DNA of 16,417 nucleotides from Candidatus Dadabacteria bacterium (lineage in GTDB: Bacteria > Desulfobacterota_D > UBA1144 > Nemesobacterales > UBA2774), in contig SMWY01000092.1 in assembly GCA_004356555.1 (NCBI GenBank), forward strand, positions 1-16,417. Reading direction: 5' to 3'. Shown here piece after piece: positions 6,517 to 12,908 of the stretch (the stretch's first letter is position 1; every line of letters begins with the position of its first letter). A model generated the notes under the pieces. That model had not been told where the DNA came from. It saw nothing but the letters and a program-made list of their open reading frames with translations, and ran no database searches. Both the position numbers and the translations under genes were made by a program.

Positions 6517-7706
6517 TGGATGCGGTTTCCCATAGCCGTTAAAGCCGGCAGCTTATTACCCCTAATATAATCAAGCGCTGTTTGTCCACCGTGAGACATA
6601 AAACCTCTCCCCTCTTTTCCCTTTGAATCTAGAGCGAACTCCACTGTATCTTGTCCTATAATTACGTTAAATGTATCAGTTTTGGCTAATGCCCTTGCCA
6701 GAGCCTCCGTACCCTTTTTAAATTCAGAATTTTCGCAAATACCCATAGGCCCTGTCCAAAGAACCGTTCTTGCTTTTGCTAATCTCTTCGCGAAGTCCGC
6801 CTGAGCAAGAGGTCCTATATCAACAATCTTTAAGTCTTTAGGTATACGGCCGCCAGAAATTATAAAGGAAGAGGAGTAATTGTTCAAATTACCACTAATA
6901 GCAACAACATCCTCGGGAAGTATCAGCCTAATATTTCTGATTTCGGCTGAAGATATTAACTTTTTAGCGCTATAAAAAGCAGCCGTCTCCACATCTGATT
7001 TCCCTGTCTCGCCGCCCAGCACTTTTATAAAAGTATTGGCCAATACCCCCCCTACCAAAATAGTATCAACATTATCAAGCATACTTTCCATTATCTCGAT
7101 CTTGTCGAGTACATTGCTGCCGCCTAATATTGCGGTAAACGGTCTTTCCGGATCCCTAATACGGTCTAAATTCTCTATCTCTTTTTGAAATTGGAAACCT
7201 ATACATACTCTGTCAAAAAATTCGCAAATACCGTTCAATGATGCTTTTACTTGATTTGAGACCGAGAAAGCCTCATTCACGTATATATCTGCGGACTCTG
7301 CAAGCTTCTTTGCAAACTCAAGGCTATTTGCTGCTTCCCCTCTTTGGAAATCAAGGTTTTCAAGAAGCATTATTTGCCCAGGCTGCATATCTGTCCCTAT
7401 TTTTCTAACGGCCTCACCGATCGAGTTCTCAGGGAAAAATATTTCCGTATCCAGCATTTTTGAAAGAACTCTTCCAATAGGCTCAAGTGAAAGTTTTTTA
7501 TTGACCCTCCCCTTTCCATTACCCAAACTGGAGGCAATGATGACCTTTGCTTTTTGCTCTATGGCATATCTTATGGTGGGAAGTACGGTTAAGATTTTGG
7601 TCTCATTCAGTACATGGCCATCTTTACTCAGTGGAACATCGAAATCAACCCTTATGAATATTCTTTTTTCGGAAATGTCTATTTCTGCAATAGATGGAAC
7701 TGTCAT
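6513..7706 (-). CDS. pgk: Phosphoglycerate kinase-like protein with degenerate active site
   Basis: The 397 residues cover the complete PGK fold: RVDFDVPL (19-26), LLENLDF (114-120), YVNEAF (142-147), AILGGS (192-197), LILPEDVVAI (261-270), TGPMGICE (318-325), GQDTVEFA (351-358) and SHGGQTALDYI (371-381). Canonical PGK residues are widely replaced: FNVP is FDVP (D23), the essential arginine equivalent to yeast R38 is K37, SHLGRP is SSLGNG (S60, N63), the arginine of LENxRF is D119, HRAH of the AFGTAHRAH segment is NQVK (151-154), the catalytic lysine of GGAKV is N198, and STGGGA is SHGGQT. K202 of the DK pair and D353/T354 remain. So the fold is kept but the 3-phosphoglycerate basic patch is essentially gone. 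Position and order (between an aminotransferase and tpiA, four-base overlaps at both ends) are those of true pgk. It could be a pseudoenzyme, a paralogue with a new substrate, or a strongly diverged kinase. Confidence 0.85.
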   Translation of the reverse strand: MTVPSIAEIDISEKRIFIRVDFDVPLSKDGHVLNETKILTVLPTIRYAIEQKAKVIIASSLGNGKGRVNKKLSLEPIGRVLSKMLDTEIFFPENSIGEAVRKIGTDMQPGQIMLLENLDFQRGEAANSLEFAKKLAESADIYVNEAFSVSNQVKASLNGICEFFDRVCIGFQFQKEIENLDRIRDPERPFTAILGGSNVLDKIEIMESMLDNVDTILVGGVLANTFIKVLGGETGKSDVETAAFYSAKKLISSAEIRNIRLILPEDVVAISGNLNNYSSSFIISGGRIPKDLKIVDIGPLAQADFAKRLAKARTVLWTGPMGICENSEFKKGTEALARALAKTDTFNVIIGQDTVEFALDSKGKEGRGFMSHGGQTALDYIRGNKLPALTAMGNRIQ

Positions 7707-8854
7707 AGGGAAACGCCTTTACTGTGTATATACTCACCCAGTCTTATAATACCTTCTTTAATATTAGGAATAGATGTAGCGTAGGAAAGCCTCAAATAAC
7801 CCTCACCGCCTTCTCCAAAATCGACACCCGGTGTAATAGCGACCCGGGCTTTTTCTAAAATATCAAAAGCAAGTTCATGTGAATTCGGGTTTAGATCGCT
7901 GGCATCAATAAAGACATAGAATGCGCCTTCGGGCTCGCTCCTCATTTTAAATCCAAGCCCTTTTAACCCTTCAATCATGGTCTTTCTTCTCTCATCAAAA
8001 AGCTCTCTCATCTTAAGCGCTTCTGACCCCGCCTGTTTAAGCGCCTTCACTCCCGCTCTTTGAACAAAAGGGTTAGGCGATATAAATAGGTTCTGCTGAA
8101 GCTTCTGTATGGGCCTTATAAATTCTTGGGGAGCTATAAGATACCCGAGCCTCCAGCCAGTCATAGAGTAGAATTTTGAAAACCCGTTTACAGCAAACGC
8201 AGTCTCCGTAAACTCATAAACCGTTCTGGCCTCCCCCCCGTAAACAAGCCCGTGATAGATTTCATCTGAAACTACGAATATTCCAAGTTCAGAGATCTCT
8301 CTCATTACTTCGGGCCTCAGAACTACTCCTGTAGGATTTGCAGGAGAATTTATTAATATAGCTTTGGTCCTTGGGGATATAGCTTTCTTTAATCTTCCGA
8401 TATCAATTTGAAAATCTTCTTCCTCATAAATCCTAAATGTTTTGGGAACTCCGCCCGCAATTTTAATAATCTGAGGATAGCATGCGTAATGGGGATCGGT
8501 AATGAGAACCTCTTCTCCTGGCTCAATTAATGAGATGATTGCCAAGTATAGCGCAGGGGAGCTCCCCATAGTAACAATCACCCTTCCGGGTGTAATTATT
8601 ACACCATATTTACTTTCGTAATTTTCGGATATTGCTTCTCTAAGCTCGGGGATCCCCAAACTGTGCGTGTATTTTGTATCCCCTTCTTTTATGGCCCTGA
8701 TTGCTTCTTCTGATATTACATCGGGCGTGGGAAAATCAGGCTCCCCAACTTCAAAGTGGATAACACTCTCGCCCTTGGCTTCAATCTCTTTAGCCCTTTC
8801 CAAAACATCCATTACGTAAAACGGGGATATTTCCTCTGACAGCTTAGATGGCAT
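7703..8854 (-). CDS. Class I/II PLP-dependent aminotransferase (aspartate aminotransferase-like)
   Basis: The 383-residue fold-type I enzyme has HFEVGEPDFPTP (33-44), KYTHSLGIPELREAI (61-75), GSSPALYLA (97-105), NSPANPTGVV with N173, VVSDEIYHGL with D197, NGFSKFYSMTGWRLGY with the PLP-binding K227 and phosphate-binding R235, and the substrate-carboxylate arginine R355 in YLRLSY. The sequence suits the aspartate/aromatic aminotransferase group (subgroup I-gamma); the exact amino acid is not decided by sequence alone. It is the first gene of the operon and its stop overlaps the ATG of the PGK-like gene (7703-7706). There is no recognisable ribosome binding site, and a promoter-like pair ends only 8 bp before the ATG, so the message may be leaderless. 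Confidence 0.93.
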   Translation of the reverse strand: MPSKLSEEISPFYVMDVLERAKEIEAKGESVIHFEVGEPDFPTPDVISEEAIRAIKEGDTKYTHSLGIPELREAISENYESKYGVIITPGRVIVTMGSSPALYLAIISLIEPGEEVLITDPHYACYPQIIKIAGGVPKTFRIYEEEDFQIDIGRLKKAISPRTKAILINSPANPTGVVLRPEVMREISELGIFVVSDEIYHGLVYGGEARTVYEFTETAFAVNGFSKFYSMTGWRLGYLIAPQEFIRPIQKLQQNLFISPNPFVQRAGVKALKQAGSEALKMRELFDERRKTMIEGLKGLGFKMRSEPEGAFYVFIDASDLNPNSHELAFDILEKARVAITPGVDFGEGGEGYLRLSYATSIPNIKEGIIRLGEYIHSKGVSL

Positions 8855-8862
8855 GGGGCTTT

Positions 8863-8891
8863 ATAATAAGGAATAAGGCAGACGTTGTCTA
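8863..8891 (-). promoter_or_regulatory. Candidate promoter of the aminotransferase-pgk-tpiA-secG operon
   Basis: On the minus strand TAGACA (8886-8891) and TATTAT (8863-8868) are 17 bp apart. The -10 ends eight bases before the ATG at 8852-8854, so transcription would begin at or within a base or two of the start codon. Absence of a Shine-Dalgarno sequence agrees with a leaderless message. Confidence 0.45.
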
Positions 8892-8929
8892 GGCAGAGAT
8901 CTTCTTCTTATATTCGATCATATAAGTTT

Positions 8930-8943
8930 CTAAATATATTTAG
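8930..8943. repeat. Perfect 14-bp AT-rich palindrome between def and the aminotransferase
   Basis: CTAAATATATTTAG is its own reverse complement. It lies about 40 bp upstream of the candidate -35 of the aminotransferase operon and 24 bp past the def stop. It could be an operator or a coincidence in AT-rich spacer; no T-tract makes it a poor terminator. Confidence 0.4.
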
Positions 8944-8966
8944 TAGGATGTTAAAATGAAGATGAT

Positions 8967-9536
8967 TTATAAAACTGCGTACTTCTCTTCTTTGCCAAGT
9001 ACTTTTTCAATCTTTTTTTTGAGAAGCTCACGTTTTAGCCTGCTAATTCTGTCAATGAAAAGTATTCCGTCCAGGTGGTCAATCTCGTGCTGTAACACTC
9101 GGGCAAGGAGATCTTCACATTTAATCTCAATAAACTCCCCATCCCGGCTATATCCCTCTACAACTACCTCATATTTTCTCTTTACATCGCTTACAAAGCC
9201 CGGGATACTGAGACATCCCTCCTCGTGTATCGTCTCACCCTCGGCAAATACAATCTCAGGGTTAATGAGTTCAATCAACTCTGATCTATCCGGCGGCAAA
9301 AGGATCTCTTCCTCGTCTGTAGATTCCTGAGCTCTCTCTCTGGGTTTAATATCGGCCACAATAACCCTTTTAGTAGCCCCCACCTGTGGCGCAGCCAGTC
9401 CTACCCCCGGGGCCTCATACATAGTGTCGGCCATATTATCCAACAGCGTCAAAAGAGCGTCATCTATCTCTTCAACCAGCTCACATTTTTTCCTGAGCAT
9501 AGGGTCAGGATACGTAAGGATTTTAAGTTCTGGCAT
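8967..9536 (-). CDS. def: Peptide deformylase
   Basis: Def removes the N-formyl group from new proteins, using a bound metal ion. All three family motifs are present in the 189 residues: GVGLAAPQVG (44-53), EGCLS (106-110, metal ligand C108) and QHEIDHLDG (149-157, HExxH with H150, E151, H154). An acidic insertion of roughly ten residues (about 68-84, QESTDEEEILLPPDRSE) sits between motif 1 and the INPEI strand; insertions here occur in other deformylases. The C-terminus is strongly basic with a final helix RLKRELLKKKIEKVLGK. No fmt gene follows, unlike many genomes. There is no clear ribosome binding site before the ATG, and a promoter-like pair ends nine bases upstream, so the transcript may be leaderless. 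Confidence 0.97.
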   Translation of the reverse strand: MPELKILTYPDPMLRKKCELVEEIDDALLTLLDNMADTMYEAPGVGLAAPQVGATKRVIVADIKPRERAQESTDEEEILLPPDRSELIELINPEIVFAEGETIHEEGCLSIPGFVSDVKRKYEVVVEGYSRDGEFIEIKCEDLLARVLQHEIDHLDGILFIDRISRLKRELLKKKIEKVLGKEEKYAVL

Positions 9537-9545
9537 AGAAAATTA

Positions 9546-9573
9546 ATGCTATCAAAAAGGTTGGAATTGTCAA
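9546..9573 (-). promoter_or_regulatory. Candidate promoter of def
   Basis: On the minus strand a perfect TTGACA (9568-9573) is followed after 16 bp by TAGCAT (9546-9551), which ends nine bases before the def ATG. This would give a message with almost no leader, matching the absence of a Shine-Dalgarno sequence. Confidence 0.45.
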
Positions 9574-9653
9574 TTTACCCTTTAGTCAGAAAGGCAAAAT
9601 GAATATCTGATTACGGGTCTAAATGTAACTGCCGACAAAAAAGAAAACTAAAT

Positions 9654-9935
9654 CTACTCTCCTTCGTTGAGCTTACCTATTAATTCCCTACTTGGTCTAA
9701 AATGAGGAAGTTTTTTTGAAGAAACAGTTACTTTTTCGCCCGTTCTTGGATTACGGCCTTCATAAGATCCGTAGCTCTTAGTAAAAAAGCTCCCGAATCC
9801 TCTAATTTCAATTCTCCCTCCATTTTCAAGCACATAAGTCATGTGCTCAATAATGGTATCGAGAATTTGCTCTGATTGTGAAGGCTGCAAATCAAATTTA
9901 TCGGCTAACTCTTTTTCAATATCTGATCGTTTCAT
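9654..9935 (-). CDS. IHF/HU-family DNA-bending protein
   Basis: The 93-residue product (from the ATG at 9933-9935) has the whole family pattern: MKRSDIEKELADKF N-terminal helix, an ILDTIIEHMTYVLENG helix, the conserved beta turn RIEIRGFGSF, the DNA-inserting arm YEGRNPRTGEKV with the proline at the arm tip, and the closing strand LPHFRPSRELIGKLN. EIRGFGSF and LPHFRPSREL lean toward integration host factor beta subunit rather than HU. An upstream in-frame ATG (9951-9953) would add six residues, but GGGGGT lies properly placed before the second ATG, so the shorter start is preferred. IHF-type proteins bend DNA and assist transcription and recombination. A strong candidate promoter and a large dyad lie upstream. 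Confidence 0.93.
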   Translation of the reverse strand: MKRSDIEKELADKFDLQPSQSEQILDTIIEHMTYVLENGGRIEIRGFGSFFTKSYGSYEGRNPRTGEKVTVSSKKLPHFRPSRELIGKLNEGE

Positions 9936-9989
9936 ACTATGACCCCCATCCAAATTAAAGTGAGTCTAAAAAACACCCATCCCAAATCC

Positions 9990-10018
9990 ACTTTAGATAA
10001 CTTTCAAATGTTTGTCAA
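9990..10018 (-). promoter_or_regulatory. Candidate sigma-70-type promoter of the IHF-like gene
   Basis: On the minus strand a perfect TTGACA (10013-10018) is followed after 17 bp by TAAAGT (9990-9995), 54 bp upstream of the chosen ATG. It is one of the best -35 matches in the window. The upstream edge of the -35 overlaps a large inverted repeat. Confidence 0.55.
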
Positions 10019-10056
10019 GTGTTATATGATAGTTACAACTATTTCTGTAACACTTG
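10016..10056. promoter_or_regulatory. 41-bp imperfect dyad overlapping the -35 of the IHF-like gene
   Basis: Outer arms CAAGTGTTA (10016-10024) and TAACACTTG (10048-10056) are perfect reverse complements, and inner arms ATAGT (10029-10033) and ACTAT (10038-10042) are centred within half a base of the same point. The left outer arm shares three bases with the candidate -35. It could be an operator, possibly for autoregulation by the IHF-like protein or another regulator. It lies 47 bp after the stop of the lysine-tailed gene but has no T-tract, so it is a poor intrinsic terminator. Confidence 0.5.
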
Positions 10057-10103
10057 TTCGTACCCTAGATTCCCGTTATAGGAGCGTATGCGTACTATAC
10101 TAA

Positions 10104-11531
10104 TTAGGCTTTTGCCCCTTTTTTGCCGTTTACGGATTTAGCTTTTTTCTTAGCCATTTTTTTCCCGACCTTTTTACCAACTTTGCCTTTAGCTTCAGGA
10201 TGATTGCGCAAAAACGCTTTCAAATGCGTGTCAGAATAAGCGCCCTTTGGATAGTGCTCATCGTAAAATTCAACGTCAATATTCATTGCCTGGAATACAA
10301 GGCGCATATACATTGGATCCACAAACGCCGGGAACCTTCCGTATGTGTCGTAAATATAATTGGCTACGTCTCTTACAATCTGTTTTGTTGTCTCAGTGGG
10401 CTGAGGGGCTCTCATTAGGTGTTTATCCGGTTCAGTGTAAGGGAACGGCTTAGTAGATTCCCACGCTGCGTCCTTATGCTCGTGGAAAGCATCAATAGCC
10501 TCATCCATATTTTTGTAATACGGTGGACAGTACCCCTCAAACACTCCGTCTCTTCCAACAGGAACAGTTGTAGGAGGATCTAACACTCCCTTCTTTGGCT
10601 GTATAAATCTAAACCCTAGCCCTTTAAATAGCTCAGGAGCGGCACCCATCGCAAACCTCGGAATAAACCCGCTAAATGTCCATCCGGCAAGCCCAAGCGC
10701 TTGAAGCGCAAGGCTCATGTTCTGACATATAAATGCCTGCTCAACATTAAGACCCGTCAAAACTCTTGACTCAAGATCAAATAAAGAAAGTTTAACGCTA
10801 TCCTTTAATCTGCCCTTTTTGATCCATTTACCCACTCCCGCTGGTTTCCTGGTCAGGTCATCGATAATTGTAAATCCATATGTATTGCTGCAGTAAAGAT
10901 GAAGTAAATTTAAGTACTCCTCGGTAATATCAGTTACCGGGATGAAAACTGTTGTCCCGGGCTTGTTCGTGTTCCATTGGTTAAAATCAAATAGCCCCGG
11001 CATACGGTCAGGAAGATCAGCCCTTCCGTCTTCCAGCTTCACGAGGCTTTCTCTGTAAAGCTCTAAAACCCTTTCCATTTTCTCATTACGACTCATTTTA
11101 AAAAACATATCGAGTTCATGGTTTTTGGGAAGCATATGTTTTACATCGACGTAATATAGCCCCTGGTCATTGGTAAAAAAGAGTTCAGTCCCGTGGTTAT
11201 TGCAGGCTGAGGGCCAGGTACGTCCAGTCCATTGGCAAAGAAGGTCTATACCTGTTTCAGGCGGGAGATCGGCAAGGCAAAGCCCTGTTAGCCCTGTTCC
11301 GGACCAAACTAAAAGTGCTTCTTCAACTTCATCAAGAGGCTTTGGGTCGTACTGAGATTTGAAACCGAGCGTTTGATCAGGAAGCTCCATTCCCAAACCA
11401 AAACGTCTCGAACGGCGGTTAAAAATTGAATCGAAAAGTGGGTACTTTAATGCATCTTCATATCTTTTTTCTAATTTAAACTTTCCGTTCCCTTTTCCCT
11501 TCTTGCTTTTGCCGTTAACTTTCTTAGCCAT
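10104..11531 (-). CDS. Nitroreductase/SagB-like protein with lysine-rich tails
   Basis: The 475-residue protein is not one I can name. Its core recalls the FMN-dependent nitroreductase superfamily: IFNRRSRRFGLGMEL (36-50) resembles the RRSxR phosphate-binding opening, EVEEALLVWSGTGLTG (68-83) the following helix, and EQAFICQNMSLALQALGLAGW (264-284, a residue group with QN...LALQALGL) the flavin-contact helix. TWPSACNNHGTELFFTND (105-122) followed by GLYYVDVKHML (124-134) is like the PSA...LY / GLYhYd pattern of SagB-type dehydrogenases, but with an insertion-rich, cysteine-containing version. Both ends are very basic: residues 1-20 (MAKKVNGKSKKGKGNGKFKL) and 447-475, which share a VNGKxKKG-type word. 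Such tails are not usual in the family and suggest binding to nucleic acid or another polyanion. GGAGG seven bases before the ATG is a strong ribosome binding site. Flavin binding is inference. Confidence 0.7.
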   Translation of the reverse strand: MAKKVNGKSKKGKGNGKFKLEKRYEDALKYPLFDSIFNRRSRRFGLGMELPDQTLGFKSQYDPKPLDEVEEALLVWSGTGLTGLCLADLPPETGIDLLCQWTGRTWPSACNNHGTELFFTNDQGLYYVDVKHMLPKNHELDMFFKMSRNEKMERVLELYRESLVKLEDGRADLPDRMPGLFDFNQWNTNKPGTTVFIPVTDITEEYLNLLHLYCSNTYGFTIIDDLTRKPAGVGKWIKKGRLKDSVKLSLFDLESRVLTGLNVEQAFICQNMSLALQALGLAGWTFSGFIPRFAMGAAPELFKGLGFRFIQPKKGVLDPPTTVPVGRDGVFEGYCPPYYKNMDEAIDAFHEHKDAAWESTKPFPYTEPDKHLMRAPQPTETTKQIVRDVANYIYDTYGRFPAFVDPMYMRLVFQAMNIDVEFYDEHYPKGAYSDTHLKAFLRNHPEAKGKVGKKVGKKMAKKKAKSVNGKKGAKA

Positions 11532-11610
11532 TTTATTGCCTCCGAATTATTAATGCATACTTTTAGAATTTCTAATTACCAAGAGAGAATTTAAAATATG
11601 TTGGAGGTAA

Positions 11611-11751
11611 TTGCAAGCTGGGAGGGAAATCATTGATACAGATAGACCATGGGGTTTCCACGCAGGCCTTTGGGAACTTGGAGCTAACCTGCTTAATACC
11701 GGGATTATTTCGCTATATAAATTCAGGAAACTCAAAGTTAAGTTCTTATAG
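11611..11751 (+). CDS. Possible small or remnant reading frame (46 residues)
   Basis: Between two minus-strand genes the plus strand has a frame that opens with TTG at 11611, three bases after TGGAGG, and closes at TAG 11749-11751. Its composition looks protein-like: EIIDTDRPWGFHAGLWELG, then LLNTGIISLYKF and a basic end RKLKVKFL. A TAA lies directly before the TTG, and there is no ATG. It could be a small gene, the remnant tail of a lost gene, or chance. A second frame through the same bases is also open, which lowers the weight of this call. Confidence 0.25.
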   Translation: MQAGREIIDTDRPWGFHAGLWELGANLLNTGIISLYKFRKLKVKFL

Positions 11752-11765
11752 GTAGTAAGCAGCTT

Positions 11766-12638
11766 CTAAAGAGAAGAACCTCTATGATCTCCTGCAAAGT
11801 ACATCTGGTCACTAGGCTGGTCAGCGCCGCCAGCCTGCTCTAGCGTCACTAAATAGTGTTCAACATTTCCTAGATCAGAAAGTGATTTAAGTCTAATTAC
11901 GCTGCTTCCTTTGCTATCCACTTTAAATACAGCAACACTTTTATGAACACCATCGGCTTTAACCCACCATTGGTATGTTTTACCCTCAGGTGGATGCTTT
12001 AGATCGAGACAATAAAATAAAGCTTCGTTACTTTCTGTATCCCAAAGCACCCCACCTCCTGCATCAGGGTCAGAGTGCATATTCGATAGCTGTATAACAA
12101 CAACATCAGGGTCTTCTAAAAATTCAGATAATTCATCAAGGCTTGCATATGCCTGCTTTAGATCTCCCATTTCGGACTCTTTTTCCGCAATCACACTTTT
12201 TAGAGAGCTGATGATCTCTTCCTGATCCGTAATCTTCTCGTTAAGATCGCTTATCTTTAAACTCCCCTCCCCAAGCCTCTGGTTAAGTGATTGATTTGAG
12301 ATAAAGAGAAAGAGTATCAAGCCTACTGCAACTGCTCCTCCCAAGGTTAATCCAAGTTGCTGGAATCTTTTCCAGAACGGTGGAGGCGCTTCTACAATTG
12401 GGGATTCTCCGGACCCTAGTATTTCGTCAACAATCTTCTTTCTTAAAGCGGAATCTGGCATAAGCCCTTTTGACGTATAGGGGAGAAATGAAGTGACGTC
12501 CTGATATTCTCGCAGCAATTCCTGAGCCTCAGTAGAACCTGAAGCTAAAATTTCCTCTGCTTCTTTCAACTCTTCCCCCTCTAGTGCACCCAAAGCATAT
12601 ACGGAAATAAGTTCTTCTAATTCTGTTCTATCTTTCAT
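11766..12638 (-). CDS. RskA-like anti-sigma factor
   Basis: Membrane anti-sigma factors of the RskA type hold an ECF sigma factor at the inner membrane until an envelope signal triggers their proteolysis. The 290 residues show this order: cytoplasmic sigma-binding part (ELISVYALGALEGEE at 9-23, then EAEEIL and a proline-rich linker EAPPPF), one membrane helix at about 95-114 (LGLTLGGAVAVGLILFLFIS), a periplasmic coiled coil at about 118-172, and the RskA domain from about 178, with YQWWVKADGVHKSVAVFKVD (222-241) and HYLVTLEQAGGADQPS (261-276). There is no HxxxCxxC zinc motif. GGAGATGG precedes the ATG. It is divergent from the sigma factor gene, 270 bp away, rather than in an operon with it as is more common. 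Confidence 0.88.
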   Translation of the reverse strand: MKDRTELEELISVYALGALEGEELKEAEEILASGSTEAQELLREYQDVTSFLPYTSKGLMPDSALRKKIVDEILGSGESPIVEAPPPFWKRFQQLGLTLGGAVAVGLILFLFISNQSLNQRLGEGSLKISDLNEKITDQEEIISSLKSVIAEKESEMGDLKQAYASLDELSEFLEDPDVVVIQLSNMHSDPDAGGGVLWDTESNEALFYCLDLKHPPEGKTYQWWVKADGVHKSVAVFKVDSKGSSVIRLKSLSDLGNVEHYLVTLEQAGGADQPSDQMYFAGDHRGSSL

Positions 12639-12815
12639 CCATCTCCAAAGATACTTTCATGCAATTTTCGCCTAACTAAATTACCTAAATAATAATATAT
12701 ACAAAACTACCGCCTATTTAAATATACCTACGATGTTAACGGGTTGTTTGGATATTTTAGCTTACTTAAAGAGGCATTGGATTATTTGCAATGAATCTAT
12801 AGATTTAACTATATT

Positions 12816-12841
12816 AAAAAAATTTGGGCTTTTTACCCAAA
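12816..12841 (-). terminator. Candidate hairpin with T-tract in the sigma/anti-sigma spacer
   Basis: TTTGGG (12823-12828) pairs with CCCAAA (12836-12841) around a 7-base loop, and on the minus strand seven Ts follow (12822 down to 12816). This has the form of a short intrinsic terminator on the minus strand, 178 bp before the anti-sigma ATG. It might stop stray transcription out of the sigma gene or attenuate anti-sigma messages. The stem has only three G-C pairs. Confidence 0.35.
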
Positions 12842-12856
12842 AGTTTGATATAGTTA

Positions 12857-12885
12857 TTGAACTTAATTTAAATAAGTTGTAAATT
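12857..12885 (+). promoter_or_regulatory. Candidate promoter of the ECF sigma factor gene
   Basis: TTGAAC (12857-12862) and TAAATT (12880-12885) are spaced by 17 bp, ending 23 bp before the ATG at 12909. The region is AT-rich, so chance matches are likely. An autoregulated ECF-type promoter may exist instead, but I cannot identify its motif. Confidence 0.35.
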
Positions 12886-12908
12886 TTTGCCTTATACAAG
12901 GGCGGATA

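Noticed and set aside
8956..9330. Plus-strand 124-codon frame rich in serine
   Set aside because: Antisense to peptide deformylase, whose three motifs are intact; Ser/Arg-rich composition is typical of such shadows.
9574..9598. Inverted repeat CCTTT/AAAGG after the IHF-like gene
   Set aside because: Only five continuous pairs and no T-tract in either direction; not credible as a terminator.
11550..11735. Minus-strand 61-codon frame in the spacer
   Set aside because: No ribosome binding site and no family-like pattern; it is antisense to the more protein-like plus-strand frame at 11611-11751.
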